Source: Gammaproteobacteria bacterium (GTDB taxonomy: Bacteria > Pseudomonadota > Gammaproteobacteria > Thiohalospirales > Thiohalospiraceae). Taken from it: 64,000 bases of DNA. The stretch lies in NCBI GenBank assembly GCA_015491735.1, contig WFVH01000003.1, positions 1 through 64,000 of the forward strand, written 5' to 3'. Of the stretch, positions 17,594-25,735 are shown one piece after another. Each line of letters starts with the position of its first letter. Position 1 is the stretch's first letter. Made by a program: the position numbers and the translations under genes. The notes under the pieces are model-generated. The model was not told the origin of the DNA and did not search any database. It saw only the letters and a list, made by a program, of their open reading frames with translations.

Positions 17594-18447
17594 GACAGCT
17601 CCCGGTGACGCACCTGTACGTTGACACGTATCCGCTGGAAGTGTCTGGCGAGCCGCTCCACCAGATATACGGAACGGTGCTGTCCGCCGGTACAACCGAT
17701 GGCAACGGTCATGTAGCTGCGATTATCGGCTTCGAAATGTGGAATCCAGGTGTTCATGAATTCGCACAGCTGTTTGCTCATCTGATCCACCAGTGGCTCA
17801 GCCTCCAGAAAGTCGATAACCGGTTTGTCCCGCCCGCTGAAAGGGCGCAAGCGGGGCTGCCAGTGTGGGTTCGGCAGGCAGCGAACATCGAAAACAAAAT
17901 CGGCATCCGCAGGAATTCCATTCTTGAAGCCGAATGATTCGAACAGTATCGACATGGTGCCGGGATGCAGATCCTGCAACCGCTCCACGATCAAATCGCG
18001 TAATTGATGGACGTTGGTGTGGCTTGTTTCAATGCGCAGATCCGCACTGGCTGCGATGGGTTCCAGCAGAACCCCTTCCCGTTTGATGGCATCGGCGAGT
18101 GGAACTGTTTGGGAGGTCAAAGGGTGTCTGCGCCGGGTTTCGCTGAATCTCTTCAGCAGCGTATCCTCATCGGCTGTCAGAAAATAGATTTGGCATTCAA
18201 TCGCCTGCTCCTTGAGTCTGGAGATGATTTCAGGAAATGAGCTCAAATCGCCTGTCAAATTACGGGCATCGATTCCAATGGCTGCCTTGTTGACCCGGGA
18301 GCGACTGTTGATCAATACGCGCTCGGCAAAAGCGGGGAGCAAGGAGACTGGCAGATTGTCAAGGCAGTAGTAACCGAGATCTTCCAGGACATTCAGGGCG
18401 ACACTTTTCCCTGAACCGGACATGCCACTGATGATCAGTAGTCTCAT
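17590..18447 (-). CDS. rapZ: RapZ, RNase adapter / nucleotide-binding protein
   Basis: The 285-residue protein has Walker A GMSGSGKS at residues 8-15 and the family motif GCTGGQHRSV near 257-266. RapZ binds small RNAs and the metabolite glucosamine-6-phosphate and controls GlmS synthesis in enterobacteria. In other bacteria its homologue YvcJ has only partly known roles. It overlaps hprK upstream and the EIIA gene downstream by four bases each, the usual place in the rpoN-ptsN cluster. Confidence 0.95.
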   Translation of the reverse strand: MRLLIISGMSGSGKSVALNVLEDLGYYCLDNLPVSLLPAFAERVLINSRSRVNKAAIGIDARNLTGDLSSFPEIISRLKEQAIECQIYFLTADEDTLLKRFSETRRRHPLTSQTVPLADAIKREGVLLEPIAASADLRIETSHTNVHQLRDLIVERLQDLHPGTMSILFESFGFKNGIPADADFVFDVRCLPNPHWQPRLRPFSGRDKPVIDFLEAEPLVDQMSKQLCEFMNTWIPHFEADNRSYMTVAIGCTGGQHRSVYLVERLARHFQRIRVNVQVRHRELS

Positions 18448-18986
18448 TCTTCTCTCTCCAAAAAGGAGCGCTGACTGTTGATGAAGGCCTCGGATGCGTT
18501 ATAGCCCGTCATGCGCAGCGAATGGTTTCGGGCAGCGCACTCTACAATGACGGCCATATTTTGTCCTGGCATGACCGGAAGTTCCACCGCGGGAATCGCC
18601 ACATCGAGAACGGTTTGTTGTCGCCACCGGCCTGTCAGGTATTCATCTCCCATCCGTTTGAATCGATCTGCCGCTATCAAAGATATCAGTAGTCGAAGCG
18701 GACTGTTTCTCTTGATGGCGTCTGTTCCAAACATGGCGGGGATATTTAACACCCCCAGACCAAAAACCTCAATAAAATCTTGTAGCGGGGGGGGACACCT
18801 GCCAATGACGGCTGAGGTGGAGCCGCGGTAAAACTCCGGTGCATCATCTGCGATCAGTTTATGGCCACGGCTGACGAGCTCCAGTGCCAGGGCGCTTTTC
18901 CCAACCTCATGGGAGCCTTCGATAAGGATACCCAAACCAAGTATCTCCATAAAGACTCCATGACGTATCTCCGTTTTGGCGGACAT
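18444..18986 (-). CDS. hprK: HprK-type HPr kinase/phosphorylase, catalytic domain only
   Basis: At 180 residues this lacks the roughly 130-residue N-terminal domain of full-length HprK (about 310). Walker A reads GSHEVGKS (24-31), less glycine-rich than the usual GDSGIGKS. ADDAPEF and EVFGLGVLNIPAMFG correspond to the ADDxVE and EIRGLGIINV signatures, but the Arg of the second is Phe here. The gap to ptsN is only 122 bp, too short for a lost N-domain by frameshift. It may phosphorylate Ser of the HPr encoded downstream. Whether phosphorylase activity remains is open. Confidence 0.82.
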   Translation of the reverse strand: MSAKTEIRHGVFMEILGLGILIEGSHEVGKSALALELVSRGHKLIADDAPEFYRGSTSAVIGRCPPPLQDFIEVFGLGVLNIPAMFGTDAIKRNSPLRLLISLIAADRFKRMGDEYLTGRWRQQTVLDVAIPAVELPVMPGQNMAVIVECAARNHSLRMTGYNASEAFINSQRSFLEREE

Positions 18987-19108
18987 GCTCTATTCGGCTT
19001 GCCAAGCAGTTGCTTACGATATTTTTTCAGCCATCTCCGGCCATTGCGCAACCGATGACGGGAGTCGATGGCCTGTTCCGGAAAACGGATTGAACAGGAT
19101 ACTGCCGA

Positions 19109-19591
19109 TCAATGTTTGTCTTCCGAAGCGTGGCCTGGCGGCCGCCAGTGTGTCAACTCCTGGTAGAGTTTGTCACTGGTGGGGGCTGTGCGAAGCCGCT
19201 CACAGAGATTTTGGTCACGAAACATTTCCGCCAGGGCGGCAAGAACCTGGAGATGTTCGTCGGTGGAGTGCTCTGGAACCATCAAGGCGCATAACAGGTC
19301 GACCGGCTGGTCATCATTGGCGTCAAAATCGATGCCTTTGCGCAGCTGGAGAAGCGCACAGCGCGTTTGGTCAATGTTTTTTACCCTGCCATGAGGCAGT
19401 GCAACGCCCTTGCCCAGACCGGTGCTACTGAGTTTTTCACGGGCTAGCAGGCTATCGAAAACATCGGCGCTGGATATCTGTTCCGTATGGCTGGCAAGCA
19501 TGTGACTAAGCAACTCCAGCGCCCGCTTTTTGCTGGTAACATCGGCTTGCGAGCTGACGTTCTCAGGAGAGAGTATTTCCGGGATATTCAT
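19109..19591 (-). CDS. ptsN: PtsN, nitrogen-regulatory PTS EIIA-Ntr
   Basis: The 160-residue protein carries the EIIA fructose/Ntr fold with the active-site His67 in GVALPHGR. In proteobacteria PtsN accepts phosphate from NPr and regulates potassium transport and other targets in response to nitrogen and carbon. Its location between hpf and hprK in the rpoN cluster is the standard one. Confidence 0.95.
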   Translation of the reverse strand: MNIPEILSPENVSSQADVTSKKRALELLSHMLASHTEQISSADVFDSLLAREKLSSTGLGKGVALPHGRVKNIDQTRCALLQLRKGIDFDANDDQPVDLLCALMVPEHSTDEHLQVLAALAEMFRDQNLCERLRTAPTSDKLYQELTHWRPPGHASEDKH

Positions 19592-19620
19592 CAGGGTTCT
19601 GGCCGCAGTCCATTGGATTC

Positions 19621-19655
19621 CAACCCGGCAACCTTAATACTGGATTGCCGGGTTG
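19621..19655. repeat. Hairpin with perfect CAACCCGGCAA arms
   Basis: CAACCCGGCAA (19621-19631) is exactly inverted as TTGCCGGGTTG (19645-19655) with a 13-base loop. It lies between hpf and ptsN on the minus-strand operon and could act as an internal terminator or processing site. Its arm shares the CCCGGCAA core with the other members of this hairpin family. Confidence 0.75.
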
Positions 19656-19668
19656 ACAGATACTGTTG

Positions 19669-19959
19669 TCAATGATGGCTGGTAATTTTTTCCTTGTGTT
19701 TTTTGAGTTGACGATACAACTTGTCGCTCAGGGCATCAATTGCCGCGTACATGTTTTCATCCTCGGCATTTGCAAACAGATCGGCACCGTTCACATGCAT
19801 GGTCGCTTCGGCTTTCTGCCGGTTTTTCTCTACGCTCAGTATGACATGTACATTTCCCACCTTGTCGAAAAAACGCTCCAGTCTGCCCAGCTTCTCTTCA
19901 ACATAGTTGCGCAGGGCTTCGGTCAGATCGACATGGTGTCCGGTGAGATTCAATTGCAT
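19669..19959 (-). CDS. hpf: Ribosome hibernation promoting factor (short HPF/RaiA family)
   Basis: The 96-residue protein is of the short HPF type: it begins MQLNLTGHHVDLTEALRNYV and ends in KKHKEKITSHH, a basic tail. It binds the 30S decoding region in stationary phase and promotes 100S dimer formation. It is encoded directly downstream of rpoN, as in most gammaproteobacteria. Confidence 0.95.
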   Translation of the reverse strand: MQLNLTGHHVDLTEALRNYVEEKLGRLERFFDKVGNVHVILSVEKNRQKAEATMHVNGADLFANAEDENMYAAIDALSDKLYRQLKKHKEKITSHH

Positions 19960-19991
19960 GATAGAGTTACTCCAAAAAATAACGAAAAAAT

Positions 19992-21476
19992 TTATGCTAA
20001 CCGTTTGCGTTCGCTGGATGGAGGTATGTTCATTATTTCGCGATATTTGGCTACCGTTCTTCGGGCCACCTTGATTCCCCGCTCCGAAAGAATCTGGGCG
20101 ATTTTGCTGTCGCTCAGGGGTTTTTTTGGCTCTTCTCCAAGAACCAGCTTTTTGATGTGTGCCTGGATGGCGGTTGATGATACCTCCCCTCCCCCGCTGG
20201 TTTTTACATGGCTGGAGAAGAAATATTTCAGCTCAAAGACACCCCTGGGTGTATGGATATATTTGCGGGTGGTCACGCGAGAAATAGTGGACTCGTGCAT
20301 ATCGACGGATTCGGCGATATCATGCAGCACCATCGGTTTCATGCCCAGTTCGCCATGCTCGAGAAAGTCACGCTGACGCTCGACGATGGTGCTGGCTACC
20401 TTGAGCAGCGTTTCACTGCGGCTTTGCAGGCTTTTCAGGAACCAGCGGGCTTCCTGCAGGTGGTTTTTAAGACAGACATTGTCCGTCGTGTTGTCCCCCC
20501 GGCGAACCATGCTGGCGTAGTGAGCATTGATGCCCAGCCTGGGGGCATTTTCCGGATTCAATTCTACCCGCCAGTTGCCGTTCACTTTGGTGACGAAAAC
20601 ATCGGGAACGACATACTCCGGACTGCTGCTGGAGATATGACCGCCAGGCCGGGGGTTGAGAGACTGTATCAGCTGGATGACCTGGTGCAGGCTCTCTTCA
20701 TTCAGTTGGCTGCGCCGCATCAGCTGGGTATAGTCCCGTTTGGCCAGCAGATTGAAGTGCCGTTGGATGACCATCTTTGCTTCGCTGAGCCAGGGCGCGT
20801 CGTCGGGTAGCTGCCGCAGTTGCAACAAGAGGCTCTCTTGCAGATTCCGCGCGCCGACGCCAGGAGGATCAAAGTTCTGAATGCGGTGCAGTACGGCAGT
20901 CAGCTCATCGCTCTCCAGCTCGGGCAGATCAGCGCTCAGCAGCTGATGTATCTCCTCTAACGGGGTAGCCAGGTAACCATCGTCACTGATTGCATCTATA
21001 ATTGCTTCGGCGATGATCTGGTCGGTTTGGCTGAAGTTGCCCATCTGCACCTGCCAGCGCAGGTGCTCGCCCAGATTCTCGGTAGCTGTGTTGCCTTGAA
21101 ACTCAAACTCCCGGTTTTCCTCGGTGGCGCCGCCCCCGCCAGAGGGGAATCCCGGCTCGTAGACATCCTCCCATCGGGTATCTACCGGAAGTTCGGAAGG
21201 GATGGCTTCCCCCTCTTTGCTGATATCCAGGGCTTGTAAATCGCTGTCAGCGGCGCTGGCGGGTTCAGACGGCTGGTTTTGCTGTTCGGCCCTGTCGCCG
21301 TGGCTGGCTTCACTCTCCTCATCTTGCCGTTCCAGCATGACATTGGATTCCAGTGCCTGCTGGATCTCGGCCTGCAACTCCACAGACGAGAGCTGTAGCA
21401 GACGTATCGCCTGCTGCAGCTGCGGCGTCATGGCGAGTTGTTGCCCGAGACGAAGATGTAATGTCTGTTTCATCAA
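19992..21476 (-). CDS. rpoN: RpoN, RNA polymerase sigma-54 factor
   Basis: The 494-residue protein has the glutamine- and leucine-rich N-terminal activator-interacting region (LRLGQQLAMTPQLQQAIRLL from residue 7), an acidic linker, the core-binding region and the C-terminal RpoN box ARRTVAKYRE (about 471-480). It directs polymerase to -24/-12 promoters opened by NtrC-type activators. Such a promoter and the activator are both found in this window, at glnA (50045-50060) and ntrC (53919). Confidence 0.97.
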   Translation of the reverse strand: MMKQTLHLRLGQQLAMTPQLQQAIRLLQLSSVELQAEIQQALESNVMLERQDEESEASHGDRAEQQNQPSEPASAADSDLQALDISKEGEAIPSELPVDTRWEDVYEPGFPSGGGGATEENREFEFQGNTATENLGEHLRWQVQMGNFSQTDQIIAEAIIDAISDDGYLATPLEEIHQLLSADLPELESDELTAVLHRIQNFDPPGVGARNLQESLLLQLRQLPDDAPWLSEAKMVIQRHFNLLAKRDYTQLMRRSQLNEESLHQVIQLIQSLNPRPGGHISSSSPEYVVPDVFVTKVNGNWRVELNPENAPRLGINAHYASMVRRGDNTTDNVCLKNHLQEARWFLKSLQSRSETLLKVASTIVERQRDFLEHGELGMKPMVLHDIAESVDMHESTISRVTTRKYIHTPRGVFELKYFFSSHVKTSGGGEVSSTAIQAHIKKLVLGEEPKKPLSDSKIAQILSERGIKVARRTVAKYREIMNIPPSSERKRLA

Positions 21477-21624
21477 GTGTTGGTAGTGGAATATATGATC
21501 TTATTTTACCTTAGGCGACTGTTTGAGAATAGAGAAGTCTGCTGCAGAAATACCACTTTGGCCGGATTACCCGCTTATTCTTGTCGGAACGGCAGAAAAA
21601 CCCCCTTGTTTGAGGCCGCCGGGA

Positions 21625-22368
21625 CTAAAGGGTGAAGTTGTCGCCAAGATAGACCTTCCGCACCTGCTGATCATTCAGCAGTTCTGAAGGGGAACCCTTG
21701 GCGATGACCTTGCCTTCGCTAATGATATAGGCCCTTTCGCAAATCCCGAGGGTTTCGCGTACATTGTGATCGGTTATCAATATACCTATGCCGCGATCAC
21801 TGAGTTGCCGGATAATACCCTGAATATCCAGAACGGAGATGGGATCGACCCCGGCAAACGGTTCGTCCAAAAGGATGAAACGGGGTTCTGTGGCCAGCGC
21901 GCGCGCAATTTCCACCCGCCGCCGTTCACCGCCGGACAAGCTGACTCCGGCCGTGGTGCGCAGGTGACCGATATGAAAATCCTGGAGCAGTTGCTCCAGA
22001 AGCTGTTGACGTTGAGTACGACTCAGCTGTTTGCGGGTTTCCAGAATGGCCAGGATATTCTCCTCCACGGTGAGTTTGCGGAATACGGAGGCCTCCTGGG
22101 GCAGGTAGCCGATACCAAGCTGTGCCCGTGTGTGCATGGGATAGGCGGTGATATCCCGATCGTCCAGAGTGATGCGGCCTTCGTCGCAGGGAATCAGGCC
22201 AACAATCATGTAGAAACTGGTGGTTTTACCTGCCCCGTTGGGACCTAACAGCCCAACGATTTCGCCACTATCAACCTTGAGGGAAAAGCCGTTGACCACC
22301 CGCCGATCGCGGTACTGCTTGACCAGTTGGTGTGCGGCGAGGGAGTGGCCTGGTTCTGGCCTGTTCAT
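21625..22368 (-). CDS. lptB: LptB, ATPase of the LPS export transporter
   Basis: The 247-residue ABC ATPase has Walker A GPNGAGKT at about 42-49, signature LSGGE near 144, and Walker [13 protein letters not shown] near 167. This is the LptB type that with LptF and LptG extracts lipopolysaccharide from the inner membrane. It overlaps lptA and completes the kdsD-kdsC-lptC-lptA-lptB run before rpoN. Confidence 0.96.
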   Translation of the reverse strand: MNRPEPGHSLAAHQLVKQYRDRRVVNGFSLKVDSGEIVGLLGPNGAGKTTSFYMIVGLIPCDEGRITLDDRDITAYPMHTRAQLGIGYLPQEASVFRKLTVEENILAILETRKQLSRTQRQQLLEQLLQDFHIGHLRTTAGVSLSGGERRRVEIARALATEPRFILLDEPFAGVDPISVLDIQGIIRQLSDRGIGILITDHNVRETLGICERAYIISEGKVIAKGSPSELLNDQQVRKVYLGDNFTL

Positions 22369-22931
22369 GGGTTTTCGTCGGGATAGATGGTGGCGCGTAC
22401 GCGCTTGTCGCCGCCGCTGCCATTGGCCAGCACCCTGTTTGAGGTGATGTGGTAGATGATTCGTTCACCGATGAAACGGTTTTTCTCATGCCATAAACGC
22501 GCTTTGCCAGTCATGTGCAGCTCTTCCGTGGCGGCAAAATATTCGATCTTTTCCGCTTCAGCGCGAATGTCGCCGCCCTTGTCCAGTTTTTGCGAATAAT
22601 GGGCTGGATGACCTTCGGCGACGGTTCGCTCAAGGCGTTTGTTGACCCGGTACAGTGTTATTTTATCGGCGGTTATGGACAGGGTTCCGCGCTGAAGCCG
22701 GACATCGCCCTGGAAGATGCTGGTGCCACTGCGTTCGTCGAACTCGGCCTGATCAGCTTCGATATCGATCGGCTCATCTGCCGCGGCTGCTCCACAAATG
22801 AAACACAATACCAACCCGGCAGCCAGATAGAGCGGCGCCAGCCGCCATGTTCGCTGCCCAAGGGCTGGTTTGTTTGGCTGCCGGGTTGACCGTGGCAGGC
22901 AGGCGATTTTCCAGTCAACGGGAAGGCGCAT
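22365..22931 (-). CDS. lptA: LptA, periplasmic LPS transport bridge protein
   Basis: The 188-residue protein has the OstA-like domain from about residue 52 ([14 protein letters not shown]), which forms the periplasmic LPS bridge between LptC and LptD. The signal-peptide hydrophobic segment lies at about 31-48, so about 30 residues precede it. Residues 15-40 are encoded by a segment with 14-bp perfect inverted ends (22812-22888) of the CCCGGCA family. The extra N-terminus and part of the hydrophobic core thus come from a repeat. The annotated start overlaps lptC; a later start inside the segment cannot be excluded. Confidence 0.92.
   Translation of the reverse strand: MRLPVDWKIACLPRSTRQPNKPALGQRTWRLAPLYLAAGLVLCFICGAAAADEPIDIEADQAEFDERSGTSIFQGDVRLQRGTLSITADKITLYRVNKRLERTVAEGHPAHYSQKLDKGGDIRAEAEKIEYFAATEELHMTGKARLWHEKNRFIGERIIYHITSNRVLANGSGGDKRVRATIYPDENP
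22812..22888. repeat. In-frame inverted-repeat segment inside the lptA signal region
   Basis: CAACCCGGCAGCCA (22812-22825) is exactly inverted as TGGCTGCCGGGTTG (22875-22888). In the lptA reading frame the two ends encode STRQP and LAAGLV, matching LTRQP and LVAGLV at the ends of the similar segment in mlaC. This supports one repeat family entering coding sequence in the same frame and orientation twice. Confidence 0.7.
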
Positions 22932-23556
22932 AGTATCTTCCTCGGGTTTGGCGCAGGAAATTGAGTTTACCCTGCGCCAGATTGATCCGGAAGCCGGTGG
23001 CCTCGATCACCGCACCGTCTGTTTCCATCACTACCCTGGCCGCTGTTTCAGCACGTTTCAGCGCTGGAAGAACGAACAGATCGGTTGTTTCTACCCGCAG
23101 CGCCTCTCCTTTGGATCCCGGGAGCTGTTCCAGAACGACCTCTCCTTTCATCAAGATCTGCTTTCCCTGTTCGGTAATATTTGCCTGTTCTCCCGTAATG
23201 GCCCAGGTCGAGAGCGCTTCGTTGTGGAAAAGCAGTTTTGGCCGGAGAAAGGTGACGCTCTTCTGTCCCGCCATGTAGGCCATGTAGCTCGCCTCGATGA
23301 CGTACCGTGGCAATCCATCCATGCCGGTGGCTGTAATTATGAAATTTCTCAAATAGTAGTCGGGCCCCGGCGTGGCTGTTTGCGCAGGGGCTGCCGGCGG
23401 TTTGCTGTACCATTTCATCCAGGTGCTGAACGCCGCCAGCACGAGCAGCGTGATGAACAGGAGCGGTGCCCGATAGCCGTAACGGCGGGCGATCCCTGGC
23501 AGCGCTCTTCGAAGGGGCTTCATTGTCTCAGCGGAGGTAGCGGGTGAGCTGCTCAT
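22915..23556 (-). CDS. lptC: LptC, LPS export inner-membrane protein
   Basis: The 213-residue protein has one membrane helix (about 28-45) followed by a periplasmic OstA-like domain containing DYYLRNFIITATGMDG. LptC takes lipopolysaccharide from LptBFG and hands it to LptA. The frame overlaps kdsC upstream by 29 bases; Met12 (MKPLRRALP) would remove most of that overlap and is a plausible true start. Its end overlaps the start of lptA by 17 bases. Confidence 0.9.
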   Translation of the reverse strand: MSSSPATSAETMKPLRRALPGIARRYGYRAPLLFITLLVLAAFSTWMKWYSKPPAAPAQTATPGPDYYLRNFIITATGMDGLPRYVIEASYMAYMAGQKSVTFLRPKLLFHNEALSTWAITGEQANITEQGKQILMKGEVVLEQLPGSKGEALRVETTDLFVLPALKRAETAARVVMETDGAVIEATGFRINLAQGKLNFLRQTRGRYYAPSR

Positions 23557-24052
23557 CCAGTGTTCCCTGGGCGCGCATGATCATCTCGCACAGATCCCTG
23601 GCTGCACCCCGCCCTCCTCCGTTGGGGGTGCACCAGTGAGCATGCTCCTTGACCAGCGGATGTGCATCCTGCACGGCAACGGCCAGGCCGGCGCGCCGCA
23701 TTACCGGCAGATCGACCACATCGTCTCCGACATAGGCGGCAAGGCTGGCGCTGATGCCAAGTTTCCGCAACAGCGCTTCAAATGCTGGCAGCTTGTCCAG
23801 TTGCCCTTGATAGATATGCCGAACTCCGAGATTGTCCATACGGTGCTGGACCACCCGGGAGGTGCGCCCGGTAATGATGGCAATGTCTACACCGCTGGCC
23901 TGGAGCATTTTCATCCCGTGCCCATCCCGTGAGTGGAACGCTTTGTACTCCTGGCCGTCATCGCCGAGAAACAGGCTGCCATCGGTCAGGACGCCGTCGA
24001 CATCGAAAACGGCCAGTTTGATGGAGGTGGCTTTTTCCAGGATGTCCCGCAT
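23528..24052 (-). CDS. kdsC: KdsC, 3-deoxy-D-manno-octulosonate 8-phosphate phosphatase
   Basis: The 174-residue HAD-family phosphatase has the DVDGVLTDG motif at residues 17-25, TGRTS near 61, and GDDVVDLPVM near 108-117. It has no cap domain, as in KdsC. It releases KDO from KDO-8-phosphate for lipid A-core synthesis. It lies between kdsD and lptC in the conserved order, but a decayed repeat separates it from kdsD. Confidence 0.95.
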   Translation of the reverse strand: MRDILEKATSIKLAVFDVDGVLTDGSLFLGDDGQEYKAFHSRDGHGMKMLQASGVDIAIITGRTSRVVQHRMDNLGVRHIYQGQLDKLPAFEALLRKLGISASLAAYVGDDVVDLPVMRRAGLAVAVQDAHPLVKEHAHWCTPNGGGRGAARDLCEMIMRAQGTLDEQLTRYLR

Positions 24053-24084
24053 ACCCCTTTCCTCTCTGCAATTGCCCGGCCAGT

Positions 24085-24191
24085 CTCAGAAATCTGCGCC
24101 CCATTTGTGCGCTGAAAAATGGCCATTTACCTTGTACAAACACACATTTTCCGCCTTGAGCCGGCGAATTTCAGGAGCTATCCGGGCAGTG
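24085..24191 (+). repeat. Decayed copy of the 152-bp MITE between kdsD and kdsC
   Basis: The order of blocks matches the intact element with many substitutions: AGAAATCTGCG, GCTGAAAAATGGCCATTTAC, ACACATTTTCCGCCTTGAG, CGAATTTCAGGAGC, then a mutated inner terminal motif. Both outer ends are lost. It marks an old insertion inside a gene run that is otherwise tightly packed. Confidence 0.75.
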
Positions 24192-24212
24192 ACTTTCAGA
24201 TTCTGCAGCTCG

Positions 24213-25187
24213 CTAAACAACGCCGGCGCGCAACAGATCATGCATGTTGAATGCCCCAATCAGTTTGCCACTATTATCTGCGACCAGCAGCGCGTTGATT
24301 TTATTGGTTTCCATTACCTGCAGCGCTTCTGCCGCCAGTATATCAGGTTGAACGGTTTTTCCATTGGGCGTCATTATCTCTCCAATCGGGGTGGTGTGCA
24401 CATCCACCTGCCTGTGTTCGAGTACCCGCCGCAGATCGCCATCCGTAAAGATGCCCTCTATTTTGTCGTTCTTGTCCACGATAGCGACAAATCCCAGTCT
24501 CTTGTTGCTCATTTCCACAAGGGCATCGCTGAGCGGAACCGTTCTCTGGACACTGGGAATGTCCGCTCCGGCGTGCATGATATCGGAGATCAGCAGCAAC
24601 AGGCGGCGGCCCAGGCGGCCTCCGGGGTGAGTGCGGGCAAAGTCGTCGGCGGTAAAGCCCCGCGCTTCCAGCAGAGAGACGGCCAATGCATCACCCATGG
24701 CCAGAGCGGCGGTGGTGCTGGAGGTGGGCGCCAGCCCCAGGGGGCAAGCCTCCTGGGAGACGCTGACATCGATATTGATATCGGCAGCTTGCGCGAGGCG
24801 GGAGCATGGATTGCCGGTCAAGGTGATGAGGGGTACATTCAGCCGCTTGATAAGCGGCAGAATGGTCAGCAGTTCATCGGTTTCGCCTGAGTTGGAGAGG
24901 GCGATGACGACATCTTGCGCGGTAAGCATCCCCAGGTCGCCGTGGCTGGCCTCACCGGGGTGAACGAAAAAGGAGGGGCTGCCGGTGCTGGCCAGCGTCG
25001 CGGCGATCTTGCTGCCGATATGCCCCGATTTGCCCATGCCGGTGACCACGATGCGCCCGCGGCAATCGAGCATGTACTGACAGGCGCGGGCGAAGTTCTC
25101 GTCGATGCGTGGAATCAGTTCGGAGACTGCCTGGGCCTCCACTTTCAGCACGGCACGTCCCAGCCGTTGCAGTTTTTCGGTATTCAT
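24213..25187 (-). CDS. kdsD: KdsD, arabinose-5-phosphate isomerase
   Basis: The 324-residue product is read from MNTEKLQRLG; the open frame continues upstream through unrelated sequence. It has an N-terminal SIS sugar-phosphate isomerase domain (GMGKSGHIGSKIAATLAS near 50-67, SNSGETDEL near 98-106) and two C-terminal CBS domains (about 205-320). It makes D-arabinose-5-phosphate, the first precursor of KDO. The start codon overlaps the stop of the small metal-binding protein gene upstream. Confidence 0.95.
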   Translation of the reverse strand: MNTEKLQRLGRAVLKVEAQAVSELIPRIDENFARACQYMLDCRGRIVVTGMGKSGHIGSKIAATLASTGSPSFFVHPGEASHGDLGMLTAQDVVIALSNSGETDELLTILPLIKRLNVPLITLTGNPCSRLAQAADINIDVSVSQEACPLGLAPTSSTTAALAMGDALAVSLLEARGFTADDFARTHPGGRLGRRLLLLISDIMHAGADIPSVQRTVPLSDALVEMSNKRLGFVAIVDKNDKIEGIFTDGDLRRVLEHRQVDVHTTPIGEIMTPNGKTVQPDILAAEALQVMETNKINALLVADNSGKLIGAFNMHDLLRAGVV

Positions 25188-25393
25188 CCGGATCCCGCTT
25201 CGGGATAGCCCAGTGCAGCCAGCTTGCCGGACAGGAGCTGACGGTTGATCCCCTCTCCTTGCACAGTAACACAAGCGTCTTCGATGGTTACCGTCACCTG
25301 GTCTACCTGAGGAAGGGCGGACAGGCCGTCGACGATGGCCTTGACACAACCTGCGCATTTTACATTTTGTACGTTGAATTGTTCAGTGCTCAT
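25184..25393 (-). CDS. Small heavy-metal-associated (HMA) domain protein
   Basis: The 69-residue protein, read from MSTEQFNV, is a single HMA fold with the metal-binding CxxC as KCAGCV (about 12-17) and the usual beta-alpha-beta pattern ending in GYPEAGSG. Such proteins carry copper(I) or other soft metals to a P-type ATPase. None is nearby. The stop shares bases with the kdsD start, so it is cotranscribed with KDO synthesis genes, an odd setting for a metallochaperone. Confidence 0.85.
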   Translation of the reverse strand: MSTEQFNVQNVKCAGCVKAIVDGLSALPQVDQVTVTIEDACVTVQGEGINRQLLSGKLAALGYPEAGSG

Positions 25394-25470
25394 GATCGGC
25401 TCCGGATAAGCAAGAGGGCAGACGGATCGAACCAGCGGCATAACATACCGGGTGAATAACAAATAGTATC

Positions 25471-25635
25471 GTAACTACTCAGCGAGTTGTAGAGCTTGAA
25501 GGTATAACTGCCCGGATGGCCCCTGACGTTCGTCAGTTCAAGCGCAAGGCAAAAAGGTGAGTTTGCACAAGATAGGTGGCCATTATTTCAATGCAGGAAT
25601 GGCGCGCGGCTTTCAAGGGCGAGCCGAGCAGTTAC
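25471..25635 (-). mobile_element. Decayed full-length copy of the 152-bp MITE, reverse orientation
   Basis: It begins GTAACTACTCAGC (one mismatch from the intact end) and ends GAGCAGTTAC, with recognisable inner blocks GGCCCCTGACGTTCGTCAGTT and GAGTTTGCAC in the right order. The flanking 8-mers ATAGTATC and ACCGTATC match at six of eight places, a weathered target duplication. It fills the 342-bp gap between the HMA gene and the exchanger gene; nothing else is seen in that gap. Confidence 0.75.
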
Positions 25636-25735
25636 ACCGTATCAACACAAAACTGCCGCCATCTTCCGTGCCGGACCGCGAAACCGGGGACAATGGACTC
25701 TGCAAAATCAATTCATCAGGAAATTCCGGGCTGGG

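Noticed and set aside
18987-19108. A frameshifted N-terminal domain of HprK
   Set aside because: The gap to ptsN is 122 bp, far short of the roughly 390 bp needed, and no frame in it resembles the domain.
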